A stretch of DNA of 64,000 nt, from the NCBI GenBank assembly GCA_039111635.1, contig JBCAQO010000001.1, positions 310,001-374,000 of the forward strand, written 5' to 3'. The stretch is from Heterobasidion occidentale (lineage: Eukaryota > Basidiomycota > Agaricomycetes > Russulales > Bondarzewiaceae). Made by a program: the position numbers and the translations under genes. A model generated the notes under the pieces. The model was given only the letters and a program-made list of their open reading frames with translations. It did not search any database and was not told the DNA's origin. Positions 22,878 to 34,387 of the stretch are shown here, piece by piece (within the stretch, counting starts at the first letter, position 1; the number at the start of each line of letters is the position of its first letter).

Positions 22878-25141
22878 TCACTGTCCGTCTGATAACCTTC
22901 GGTTTGAGCGGAATCGGTCCGCGAATGTCGCGGCTTCGGCTTGAGTAATACATCGAGTAAGTCCGCAATATGGCCTTGAAATGGATCTCTGCCCTCTGTG
23001 TATATCCTCACGAAGCTCACGTGGCAGCGCGCAGGGGAACATGAAATTGTGATTCGGTTTCGCCAGCCACTTGCGCGCGCCTAATTCGGAATTCACGAAA
23101 TGGCAGACAGGGCATGCGAGTTTAGACGTGCCGACGTAGCAGGGGTCTATGTCGCTCTGTAAATCTCCATGTCAATATTGGCATTGGAAGGTGTAGGGGG
23201 TGAAAACTTTCCGGATTAACACCATGTGCAGCAAGCAACATGCTCCCATTGTCCAGGTTCTTCCCGTCCAGGACGCTAGCCAAGAGACACTCGCAATGGA
23301 TACTCCCTTGGAACATGGGAGTCGGCGATAGTAAATTCTTGCAGTGGCGGCTAATTGAGCTCCCCGCCTTCTCGGCGTCCCTCGTCATCAATAATTTGAG
23401 TTCGTCGATCACTGTCTTCGTGCGAGCAGTCTCGTCGTTCTCGCTCAATACCTCCTTCACCACCTCTTCCCAGGGTGCCATGTCTGTCCCAGGATGTTCG
23501 GCAGAAATGACAGTGTAAGTGATGTTCCGAAGATACTGTGCCGAACCCACGAGACCGTGAACAGCGAATGGTATCACAACCTGTCGACGCAGCCACTGCT
23601 TGTATGCGTCAATCGGTGTCGAGCCCACAGTGACGAACATATCTGTATCATCGTCGTCCACCACTGCTTGTTCCTCCCACGTATTTGGCTGGCCCTGGGA
23701 CTCTCTAGATGGTGTGGTATACTTGGGTTCTGTACCTGCGAAGGGATGGTCGAATATATCGGGAATGGCGAGAGTCAGGTAGTCTGCGAAAGCGTTGGAA
23801 TATGCAAATGCTTCCAAAAGAGTGACATAAAGCCAGGTCTTGTTCATCATCGCGCCGAAATTGTCTGGCTGGGCTTTGGAAATCTCGTCCAAACAGGTCT
23901 GATAGCCTTTCAGAGCCAAGCACAAGGTATGATGGAAGGCCACGCATGTCTCCTTGACAAAAAGAACGTCATTGTTCTGCGCTCGGGTTTTCAACTCGAG
24001 TCCTCCGTGCTCCACGCCGAAAAGGTCGATGCCCCACCAACGTGCTATGAGCTCTCCAGAAAGGACTTGGTCCCGTTCTTTGCGTAATGTAGACTTCTTC
24101 TTGAATAGTTCAGGCAATCTGTCAGGTTCGGCATTCAAGATCTTGCTGAGGAAGGCGGTAGACATCGTACACCTGAGTCGAGAGCGCATCTTGCGGTAGC
24201 CACGAGAAACGACGTGAACGCCCAGGCTGTAAGGTGTGGTGTCCTCTTTCTTGAGTAACTCGATCACCTCCGAGACGTGCTCATCAAACTTCATGCTTTA
24301 TGAACTATGTCAGAAAGGTTATCATTCGATAGAAAGTTCGCACTCACTTCTTTTGTTCATTTAACATGGCCTTTGTAAATGGCACGACATCCTGTCCCCG
24401 ATCCTCCTCATTCGTCTCCGATTTACCCTTCATTGCTACTGACCGATTCATCTTCCCTCTCGACGGCTCTGTCGCCCCCGTCCTCGCCTCTGAGCTTATG
24501 CTCCTTGTGGTCATCGCCTCATCTGTCGCAGCAGTTGTCCTCGTCCTCACTTGAGACTCTGTCTCCAATCTCACTCTCTTCTCCACTTTCGCTTGAACCT
24601 CCGATTTCAGAACTTTCTTTCCCTTCTCCGCGCCCGTCCCCGTCGTCTTCGTCTTTGCTGCGAGATCGGTCTTCCCTCTCGCCTCATTGGGGTGTGTCGG
24701 ATTGGTGGTAATGATGCAGTTATGCATTACTTGGTCTTCCGCGCATTCTATGGAAGCGTCTATGTCGCGTTGATGTGAGACCGAGACGACGAGGCTGACG
24801 TTAGCGCCCCTCTGCATACCTGCCGCCACAGCCACCACTTCGCGGTCTCTGACAAGCAGTGTAGCAAGCTGATCGAGCAATCGGTGCTGTGACTGGGGCC
24901 TTTCGACGACTTGTCTCTTGTCTTTGTAGACCGTCTGCGTCTGGGATAGCGAATTATTTTGTCCTCGAAGATAAAGGATAACCATGATCAAGGTGGTGAT
25001 GGTTTTGAACTTGTTGATCTTGTTGACCAGGGACTCGGACGCGTTCATGATTTCGACGATAGTAAAGGCGGGGAATGGGAACTGAAGCTCGGAGACAGGA
25101 CGTAGTAAGCAAAGGTAGCAGTGAATGTGGGGTGACGCCAT
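22878..25141 (-). CDS. Putative zinc-dependent deaminase (OTT_1508-like), three exons, 715 aa
   Basis: Exons 25141-24348, 24295-23221 and 23156-22878 join in frame (introns 52 and 64 bp; donors GTGAGT and GTTAAT). N-terminal block: HIHCYLCLLRPVSELQFPFP and INKFKTITTLIMVILYL, then a long charged Arg/Lys/Glu/Thr-rich linker. The middle exon begins MKFDEHVSEVIELLKKED. The C-terminal region has SIHCECLLASVL (His-x-Glu type zinc/catalytic motif) and, after the last intron, YVGTSKLACPVCHFVN (Cys-x-x-Cys) followed by HNFMFPCALP. An H-x-E plus C-x-x-C pair is the signature of the cytidine-deaminase fold, and fungal OTT_1508-like deaminases keep this order. Substrate unknown. The second donor is weak, so that junction is the least certain part; the residue pattern supports it. 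Confidence 0.6.
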
Positions 25142-25954
25142 ATTGACCTTCACTTACTAATATATACGTCGATTGCATCCGGAAGAGACGCGGAAGATTG
25201 ATCAGGGACTATCCTGGACTATCTCGGTCAATCGCCAGTGTTCAGACAGACTCAGCAGTGCCTCAGCATCGCTTTCTCTTGATTTTAAAAATACGAAAAA
25301 ATGACAGGTTGTATTCCAAGAAGCTAAGATAGGTACTGTATGTGCAACAATTGGTGGGTAGAAACACTAAAATGAGCCTGGCCGCTACAAAGAAATCGGT
25401 TGCAACTCCGATGGAGCTCGTGCCGGCAGAATCCGTCACACGTGACGGCTACAACTCCCCTTTCCAACTCTTCACCCATCGCTGGCCCATCTTTGCTTCA
25501 TTTAACTGTATACTCCCCAAGGATGGCACCTCTTCCATGGCACCTCTTCCATGTCATCTCCGAACGGCGCTTGCTCATTGCAGGCATTGTTTGGTCATCA
25601 GCAGCTGGCTCCTTGCTCATTGCAGGGTGTTAGACTGTCTCTGTCTCAACGGCGTTTGGAGCCTCTCCAGGCACTCATCGGTGGTTCGGATGTTAGAGGG
25701 TTTTGTGGTACAAGACGGTTGACCGTAAAAATGTGATGAGCACTTTCTGGTCTTGGGTTTCTGAGTAGTCTTCTCCTCATAGAAGCTATTCTACTTCACT
25801 ACAGCGCATAACGATTTGAGATCCGATCGGCAAAACACATCTTAGCGAGCGAGCGAGTCATGTCTTTCTACATATAAGCTGACAGACCATCGCTTGCGCT
25901 GAAAGTCCCCACCCGCGCTTGTATCATTCGACCTCCTCTGGCCACACGATTTTC
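25142..25954. other. Divergent intergenic region
   Basis: Separates the minus-strand deaminase-like gene and the plus-strand transposase. Contains the 15-base doublet (25570-25626), a TATATA string near 25,161 just upstream of the deaminase ATG, and CATATAAG near 25,871 about 80 bp upstream of the transposase ATG. Terminal inverted repeats of the transposon were not identified. Confidence 0.4.
25570..25626 (+). promoter_or_regulatory. Paired 15-base motif upstream of the transposase
   Basis: CTTGCTCATTGCAGG at 25570-25584 and 25612-25626, 42 bp apart, about 330-385 bp upstream of the transposase ATG and in the same orientation. Confidence 0.5.
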
Positions 25955-28900
25955 ATGGAATTGCCGCCGGCTTTCAGCGAGTCTTGTGTTTGCGGAAGGT
26001 CATTCTCGCTGCCATCGGCGCTCACTTACCACAGGCGCACATGTCAGAAAACCAAGAAAAGGTTTTCTGAGGCGCTAGCAAAAGCCAAAGAAGTGTGGGC
26101 TGCGAAGAAACGTCGTCGAACGGATGCTGATGGATCCAGAGCAGTTTTGGAGACAGCACCGTTGGTCGCGGAGGTCTTGGAGCCAGCATTGTCGATCGCA
26201 GAGGTCCCTACACCAGCTGTACAACAGGTGAGTTTACATCTCAAAGTTTCGCCCTCATCTGTATCTTAAGGTTTTCAGTCTATTCCACAGTCGTCCTCCG
26301 CAAATCAAGATGACCCAAACCTTTCTCTGGCAGAACGCAGGCCTCGTAGAGCAAATACCAGGCTTCCTAAACGTTATCGTGACATGTTGCCTCAGCCCCC
26401 GGCAGCTTTACCCGTTCAGTTGCAGTCGCTATCAGAGCCATCTTCTTCCGCGTCTATAACTCCGATGCAGTCGCCTCCCACCGTAGCCCTCTCTTCCGAT
26501 CCACCTCAGGTGATTCAAAAGTCTTTGCGACAGATCTTGAAGTCTCCCCGAAACATTTTTGGGTTGTTTCGTCAGTATCATGCCACTGACTTTCCAGCAC
26601 ACGATCCCGAACGAGTCGCTGAAAAGCCTGCTTTGTCAACGCAGGATGACTCGAATGCCCTCCCTGAGTCTTCTTCTGCGCCGTCATTCTATCCTTATCC
26701 CAATCGCTCGTCATTTCTTCTCGGTGAATGGTACTGGAACGATGGAGTACGAAAATCTCAATCGAGTTTCAAAAATCTCATCGACATCGTCGGCAGTACC
26801 GATTTTCGCCCGGAGGACGTCAGAAAAACGCCATGGAGCAGTATTGATCGCAAGCTGGCTGGTCAGGATGAGGATAATTGGGAGGACGAACAAGAGGAGG
26901 ATGGGTGGATACACGACACCGTCAAGATATCTATCCCGTTCCACAAGAAATGTCTTCAACCAGGGGCGCAGGATTATGTCGTCACAAGTTTCCATCATCG
27001 ACGGTTAGTGTCTGTGATTAAGGAAAAGATCACCAACCCGACAACCTTTCCCCACTTACATCTCGAGCCATATAAACTGCTATGCCAACCTGGTAGTGCT
27101 CCAGAGGCAGTACAAGTCCACGGAGAAGCCTATACATCAGAGGCTTTTTTGGATGCACACAACGCTCTGCAGGAAAGTCCAGGAGAACCAGGGTGTAGCC
27201 TTGAAAGAGTTGTCGCCGCGCTGATGTTTGCATCAGACGGCACTCATCTTTCGACCTTCGGCGATGCCAAACTGTGGCCTGCCTATCTTGCACTTGGCAA
27301 TGAATCGAAGTATCGCCGGTGTAAACCATCTTGTCGTTCCTTCACTCATATAGCTTACTTCGAAAAGGTAAATCGCTTCCATTCTACAGACGAACGACAC
27401 TGACGAAACGAAATAGCTCCCGGACGCTTTCAAGGATTTTGCTGCCGAAAGAATTGGAGGAAAGGGACCCAACAGCGCTTTCATGGCCCATTGTCAGCGC
27501 GATATGTTACAGGCCCAATGGAGGCTACTCCTTGACGACGAATTTCTGCATGCCTATGCGCACGGCATTGTCATTGAGTGTTGTGATGGAGTCAAACGAC
27601 GGTTCTATCCTCGAATATTCACTTACTCTGCTGACTATCCTGAAAAGTCTGTTTTTCCCCTTTTTGATATCACGGAGTACCCCATCACTCAATCATGTGT
27701 CCCAGGATCATTCTCGCCAGCATACGAAATCTCGGTGGTTGTCCTTGCCCACGTTGCCTGATTCCTCTATCCCGGGTGCATAACATCGGTATGCCTCAGG
27801 ATATGGCACAACGGGTGTCACTGGCTCGCGTGGATGACCAACACCGTCGGGTTGTTGTGTCGCTTGCTCGGGAAATAATCTATCACAAAAATTTTGCAGT
27901 AAACAGTTCTGCCGTAGAAAAGCTGTTGAAGCCAGAATCTTTGGTCCCAACAACAGTAAGTTTCTCGCTCTATGGCGTGAACATCCAAGTAAGCTAAACA
28001 TTCATCTAGAATGCATTCTCGGAAAGACTGGCACCGCTTGGTTTCAACATGTTTGACATGTTTGTTGTCGATCTCTTGCACGAAATTGAGCTTGGCGTGT
28101 GGAAGTCATTGTTTATACACCTTCTCCGCATCCTCGATTGCGAGGACGAAGGGCTAAAGCACATCTTAGACCGAAGGTATGCAGAGTCTTGTCGTCAACG
28201 ACCAGGTGGCTCAATCTTCTGTCAGGTACCGACAGGTACCTTCGTTCGGTAGAGATGCGATCAAACGTATATCTAGAAATGCTTCCGAATTGAAGAGGAT
28301 GGCTGCCCGAGACTATGAAGACCTTCTACAGGTAGGATCAGTTCTCCTTGACTGGTGTTTTCGTTCTGAGATCTGCTGCAGTGTTCAATCCCCGTCTTCG
28401 AAGGACTCCTGCCTGAACCGCACAATCACCAGATCTTGCAGCTCTTGTTTGTACTGACTCACTGGCATGGACTGGCAAAACTTCGAATGCACACCGATCA
28501 CACCCTTTCCCTTTTAGCTACGCTGACCGCTGTTTTGGGAGAGCGTCTTCGAGAATTTGTCGACAACACATGCTCTGCTTTCAATACTCGGGAGCTCGCA
28601 AAAGAGAGCGCTGCTCGACAACGACGCCAGCAAAATAAAATGGCCAAACTTCCTCGTCCTGCATCTGTGCTCGCAAGCAGTTCAGCGGATACAGCCAGAA
28701 AGCCCAAGTCATTCAATTTGGAAACTTACAAGATTCACTCTCTTGGTGACTATGTTCGATCTATTATAGCATTTGGGACAACAGATTCATATTCTTCTCA
28801 ATCGGTCCGTGCCTGTTTTTCTCTGTGTGCTTCCTGCGAATATTGACACATTCACAGGGTGAACGTGAACATCTTAGACCCAAAGGTAGTTTCTTGCGTA

Positions 28901-29208
28901 CAAGCGGCAAAAATTATACAAAGCAACTCACACAGATCGAACGACGTGAGACTCGCATCCGCCAGCTTTCCTATAAACACGGCAAACAAGAGTCCGTCTC
29001 GAAGGATTTGAAACAGCGGTATCATATTGGCGAAACGGAAAAGTGCCCTGTGGTTCTTCCTCTCTTTTTACAGCGAAATTCAGGAGATCCCGCCATCAAA
29101 GTACGTTGATCATTTTCTCATGTGAAACTATCAGACACTTATGATCTTCAGGAATTCTTGTCCAAGCTCAGGGCTCATCTTCTTCCGCGCATACAAAACT
29201 GTGTGTTA
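25955..29208 (+). CDS. Plavaka-type DNA transposase, nine exons, 3' end lost in the gap
   Basis: Plavaka transposases are CACTA-related enzymes abundant in mushrooms. Exons 25955-26227, 26279-27367, 27417-27646, 27706-27955, 28010-28176, 28226-28331, 28382-28804, 28858-29100 and 29152 onward splice in frame (introns 49-59 bp) to about 946 codons without a stop. The N-terminus has a zinc-finger-like CVCGRSF...ALTYHRRTC. Family blocks include SSFLLGEWYWNDG, VALMFASDGTHLSTFGDAKL (with one residue variation), CCDGVKRRFYPRIFTYSADY, IRNLGGCPCPRCLIP, FDMFVVDLLHEIELGVWKSL, FGRDAIKRISRNASELKRM and LLPEPHNHQILQLLFVLTHW. No frameshift is needed, unlike neighbouring genes. The element's ends are not seen. 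It may be a young, possibly active copy. Confidence 0.85.
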
Positions 29209-29308
29209 NNNNNNNNNNNNNNNNNNNNNNNNNNNNNNNNNNNNNNNNNNNNNNNNNNNNNNNNNNNNNNNNNNNNNNNNNNNNNNNNNNNNNNNNNNNN
29301 NNNNNNNN
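29209..29308. other. Assembly gap of 100 N
   Basis: Exactly 100 N, a conventional scaffold-gap size. The left edge is inside the transposase, the right edge inside a gypsy reverse transcriptase, so the two elements should not be assumed adjacent or nested. Confidence 0.98.
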
Positions 29309-32300
29309 TTCATCAGAGAATCCAAATCGCACATGGCATCCCCATTCTTCTTCATCAAGAAAAAGAACGGAAAACTACGACCAGTAATGGATTATCGCAA
29401 ACTCAATGAAATAACGATCAAGAACAAGTACCCTTTGCCGATTATTCAAGAATTACTGGACCTTCTAGCCGAAGCCGTATACTTTTCACTAATGGATGTT
29501 GATACAGGATATAACAATGTACGCATGAAGGAAGGAAGCGAGAAACTAGCCGCGTTCGTCACCAATTTAGGAATGTACGAACTCTGGTGATGTTCTTTGG
29601 ATTAACCAACTCGCCGGCAACATTCCAAACTATGATGAACGCCCTCTTCAAAGACCTCATCTATGCCGGACTAGTGGCAATCTATATGGACGACATCCTA
29701 TATTTTCTAAAACAATGGACGACCACATCAAGACAGTTCGAAAGGTTTACAGATCTTACAGGACAACGATCTGTACCTACAACCCTCGAAATGCCACTTC
29801 CACAAAAAGAAAATCGACTACCTTGGATATGTTATATCACACGGACATCTGGAAATGGACCCGATTAAAGTGGCCGGCATCATGGACTGGCCAACTCCGG
29901 GAAAAGTCAAAGAAGTGCAATCATTTTTAGGTTTTTGCAACTTTTATCGCAGGTTATCAAAGATTACTCAAAATAGCACGACCGCTATTCGAGCTAACAC
30001 AGAAGGAACGCACCTGGGATTGGACACCAGCATGCGAAGAAGCGTTTCAAACGCTAAAACGAATATTTACAGAATCTCCGGTGCTCGTTATGCCAGACAC
30101 AAGGAACCCATTTCGCATTGAATGCGACGCTTCCGACTTCGCCACCGGAGCAGTTCTATCACAAGTCGCCGAAGATGGAAAATGGCACCCATGTGCTTAT
30201 ATTTCCAAGTCGCTCTCACCTACAGAACGCAACTACCCAATCTATGATAAAGAGTTGCTGGCGGTCGTTCGAGCCTTTGAAGCTTGGCGACACTATTTGG
30301 AAGGCGCCGACCACCCGGTAGACGTCTGGACGGACCACAAGAACCTCGAATGGTTCCGTTCAAGCCAGAAACTCAACCGTCGACAAGCACGATGGTCACT
30401 CTACCTCTCGCGTTTCGACTACAAGTTGACGCACAAGGCAGGAGTCACTAATAAATCCGACGGTCTGTCACGGCGTCCAGACCATAAAAAGGGGTGGAAT
30501 TTGACAATTCAGGCGAAACACTCTTGGAGCCCAAACTTTTCAATAATACAGAAAATATCCGAAGACCTTTCGCAGAAATCAATGCCATTAATACAGACAA
30601 CAGTTGGGACCCTCATCAAATACTTCACATTAGGGCAACTGGACGAGGAGGCGTTACCATAATAGACGACGACCTCCGGAAACGAATCATTGAAGAAAAC
30701 AGGAAAGACGAATGGTTATTAGAAACCTTAGCCAAGATTAAAACCTTAGGACCTCGAAACATGAAGAAAGGTTTACAAGAATGGAACGAAGAAGAAGGAT
30801 TGGTCCTTCATCGAGGAAAGATATATGTTCCTCAAAACGAACAACTTTGTCAAGATATCATCAAACTAAACCATGACAATCTAGCAGCAGGACATCCAGG
30901 ACAAAGGGGAACTCTAGCATTAGTCGGACAAGAATTCACTTGGCCAGGAATATCAAACACAGTTCACCAATATGTGGAAGGATGCGCCATCTGTCAATCC
31001 ACCAAGAACGACACACATCCCACCATGGTGCCCCTACAACCAACAGAAATCCCAGATCGACCCTTCGGAACAATAACCATGGATTTATTACAGATCTGCC
31101 AGAATCAAATGGATACGACTCGCTACATGTAGTAACCGATCGATTCACCAAAACCGCAGTAATAACTCCATGCCTGAAAACCATCGACTCGGATGGAACG
31201 GCCAAAATCTTACTAGAAAACACCTGGAGACGCTATGGATTGCCAGATAAAATCATATCGGATAGAGGAACTCAATTCGCTTCAAAAGTAGCGCAAGCCT
31301 TGCTCAAAGAATTAGGAATCAAATCTGCTTTAAGCACAGCCTATCACCCGCAGACGGACGGTGCTACTGAACGAATGAATCAGGAACTGGAACAATACCT
31401 AAGAGCATTTTGCAGCTCTTCACAAGACGATTGGGCTGGATTAATCCCCTACGCGGAATATGCCCACAACACCCATCAGCACTCAGCCACGCAGAAGTCA
31501 CCATTTGAACTTCTCCACGGATATCAACCACGGGCTTACCCAGCCATCATCGGAAACACGAATGTCCCCACCGCCGACGCTCGCCTCGAAGCTCTGCAAC
31601 GTGCTAGGAAGGAAGCACAAGCCAGCCTCGAAATTGCAGCCGAAGCCATGAGGATCCAGCACGACCGTTTTGGAACGGACCTGCCGCCTTTCAAGAAAGG
31701 AGATCAAGTATGGCTTGATGGGAAGAACATCCACACCGATCACCCATCAGAGAAACTGAGACCCAAACGCTTTGGGCCATTTGAAATCACCGACACCATA
31801 GGAAATGTCAACTTCAGGTTGAAACTGCCCAACAGCTGGAAGCGCATTCACGACGTCTTCCATGCTAGTCGACTCACGCCATACAAGGAAAACGAAGTCT
31901 ATGGCCCGAACTACCCTAAACCGGCTCCGGACCTGATCGAAGGGCAAGAAGAATTCGAAGTCGAAGCCATTGTCGGAGCTCGACGCTTCGGAAGATGGAA
32001 GATCTTGCAGTACCTGATCAAATGGAAGGGCTACCCGGAATCGGACAACTCTTGGGAAGCCGCGGCAAACGTCACTAACGCACGAGAAGCCATAAAGGAC
32101 TTCTACCGCCGGCACCCTCGGGCAGTCAAAGGAATGGAAGCCTCCATTCTGGCCCTGGTAATCGAATTAGAACTCAACAGAGTAGCCGAAGAAGATCAAA
32201 TCAGAAAGAAGCTCGAGAAGCATCCGATCGGAAAGAAGCTTCTCGCTACAGGATTAGCTATCCCCCAGATCATGGAAGAGATCGACAAACGAATGACACA

Positions 32301-32511
32301 GCTAAAGAGGCCGCCCCTGATTCCTCGATCAAAAGTGCCACCACCGGCGATCAACGATCGAGAAGCGCAGCCAAAGAAGCCCAATATAGATTCGTCTCGA
32401 TCAAAGCTGCAGCAGAAGCGATTGGACAACTCTAATTGGCGGACTCAAGCATACCAGGAGCTACAAAAGCAGACCAACCGAGGATTGGCATGGCCAGGCA
32501 AACGACTATGA
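29309..32511 (+). CDS. pol: Gypsy Pol: reverse transcriptase, RNase H, integrase, chromodomain
   Basis: The frame enters from the gap within RT: FFIKKKNGKLRPVMDYRKLN, MDVDTGYNNVRMKEG, FFGLTNSPATFQTMMN and the catalytic YMDDIL. RNase H follows (FRIECDASDFATGAVLSQV ... YPIYDKELLAVV), then the H2C2 finger (HDNLAAGHPGQRG ... EGCAICQSTK), integrase core (DRFTKTAVITP, IISDRGTQFASK, STAYHPQTDGATERMNQELE) and a C-terminal chromodomain (VEAIVGARRFGRWKILQYLI, then KWKGYPESDNSWE). Seven single-base losses in homopolymers (near 29582, 29700, 29746, 29954, 29970, 30491 and 31084) shift the frame; each restores the family reading when one base is added. Chromodomain integrases target chromatin marks in related elements. 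Confidence 0.92.
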
Positions 32512-32645
32512 CCCTTTCGACCCCACTCTATCCACAGTAGCCGTTTACACCGTTGTCGCGACTCTTGCTCTCACCGCTGTCTCCATCGCCATGCCCTTGT
32601 CCTCGGATCCATTCACGGCCGCCACCATCGGCGTCTCATCCGTCG

Positions 32646-32653
32646 TATAAAAG
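32646..32653 (+). promoter_or_regulatory. TATA box in front of the post-pol ORF
   Basis: TATAAAAG lies between the pol stop (32511) and the zinc-knuckle ORF, 58 bp before ATG 32704 and 124 bp before ATG 32770. Spacing is normal for a fungal promoter, suggesting separate transcription of the downstream ORF. Confidence 0.5.
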
Positions 32654-32703
32654 ACACCCTGTATCGAACAGAGACATTCCTCAGCATCCCAGCTATAACT
32701 CGA

Positions 32704-34374
32704 ATGTCCTTTGCCCCCACTCACCTCTTCTTACACAACTCCCCCCGCTATATTCTTAGCAACATCAGAATGTCTTCCGCTACCACTTCCCCTCACGCCT
32801 CCAACACCAACTCCCCCAACCCCTTCATCCTTCGCACCATCTCCCCGCCCACTACCACGCCCACGCTCGTTGACGACACTGACTCGGATTACGACAGCGA
32901 GGATGACATCCCCTCGGAAGGCGTCCCGGTCGTGGATCCCCTTACTGAGTTTGTTATTCCCCGTTTCCCGGCTGAAATGCCAAACCCCCACATCGCCGTT
33001 CCTCCGTTGGCTTTCGCCATTCACAACGAAAACCCTCGCATTCGAATCCGCGCTATACCCAACCCCCTCTACGACATCCGCCTCTACCAGGACCTGACTA
33101 CGAACCATAGCATCTACCACCTCACGCTCGCCGAGGACGAGGCACCTATCATTCTGAACCAGCCTGGCTTGAAGAGCCCCCGTGCTTTCCTTTTCTATTT
33201 ACAGCAAGCAGTCTGGGCGCAAGCCTACCAGGTTTTCTCGGGACCGCTCAATCAGACTCAAGCTATTCTCCTCGCCAACCTCACCGTCACCTCCTACCGC
33301 ATGAAAGGACTGATCAATCTCCCCGCCATCCGCAACGACATGATCAATTTCCGACTGGGAGGAATCTTCACCACCAGCTCCATCCTCCTACAGGCGCACT
33401 CCATACCAGCCTGGCTCGATGTACTGGCGCGAATCCGCTACAAGGAGAACACGATCCGTTGGTTCCGATTAGCAGGACATAATGGAGCACGGCTAGAGAT
33501 CGAAGAGTACGTTCCCAAAGGACTACTGCCGACCCACTCCTTCCCGCTTAACAGTCGAGGGGTTCCCCATTGCGTGCTACTGGCCCGGCGGATGTACCCC
33601 GGAGGATAACGTTAGGCCCTGGGTTATGACCAAACCGGATATACAGGAACAGGGGTTTCACCAGCTCGACGCTGAGGAACCCATGACAGTCGATCCCCCG
33701 GTCAATGCCGAGCCTGATCTCCCGGCGGTAAACCCTTTTCAGCCCACCGACGAGGAGACCGCCGAATTCACGCGACCCACCAGTCCCCCTTACGACCCCG
33801 AACAAGTCGTCCGGGATCGCCAGGTACTTCGGCCGCTACCGGTACCACCCCCGTCACCCCCTGCTGTGTCCCCATCCCCCCCCTACTCGGCGACGACCTC
33901 ACCCGTCCTATCATTGTCGACGAAGCCTCCCCCCAGTCACCGGACGTTCCTGTCGCAACTGAAGAAGGATGGCCTGCTGACGCAATGGACTCCGAAAACG
34001 TCTGGCCTAACCCACCTGCTCTCCCGCCTTCTCCACCCACCGACCCCGCTACTCGTACCTGCTGGGAATGTGGACGCGCCGGCCATCTCGTCGTGGGATG
34101 TCCAATCACGGGCATTCGCCAGAGAACGGACGTTACGGCGCGCGGCTTTCTACAAGACTACGATAGGCATCGCATGCAGTCCCGGCGCCTTCGTCTACAG
34201 ATGGATAGGACGGCTGAGGAATACGGGTACCACAAGCAGGCACTAGATCATTTAATCGACACTGCTAACTGGACCGGATATCCCGCTCGAAACATCCCCA
34301 CCTTCGACGAAGTCCACCTGAGGAGACCTGCCCCCACCATCGGTGCACCCGCCAAGCGCCGAAGACTTGTATAG
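32704..34374 (+). CDS. Gag-like zinc-knuckle protein encoded downstream of pol
   Basis: Starts at ATG 32704 or 32770 (MSSATTSPHASNTNSPN); 535-557 aa. The N-terminal half is disordered then folded-looking (AFLFYLQQAVWAQAYQVFSG, LLANLTVTSYRMKGL, SIPAWLDVLARIRYKENTIR). An extra G near 33,560 and a lost C in the poly-C near 33,880 shift the frame; with these allowed the protein continues through MTVDPPVNAEPDLPAVNPFQ to a CCHC knuckle CWECGRAGHLVVGC (C-x2-C-x4-H-x4-C) and a basic end AKRRRLV. The knuckle and a capsid-like preceding region suggest an RNA-binding Gag role, but canonical gypsy gag precedes pol. The polypurine tract starts at its stop codon, so it belongs to the element. Alternatives: a captured or accessory ORF. 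Confidence 0.75.
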
Positions 34375-34387
34375 AGAGGGGGGGTAG
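34373..34387 (+). promoter_or_regulatory. Polypurine tract
   Basis: AGAGAGGGGGGG followed by TAG directly abuts the TG that opens the LTR, the usual plus-strand primer site of LTR elements. Confidence 0.75.

Noticed and set aside
25955..32511. Gypsy element nested in the Plavaka transposon
   Set aside because: The two are separated by a 100-N scaffold gap, so their adjacency is not demonstrated.
29309..32511. Gypsy pol as a decayed pseudogene
   Set aside because: All frame breaks are single bases in homopolymers and no in-frame stop remains after allowing for them.
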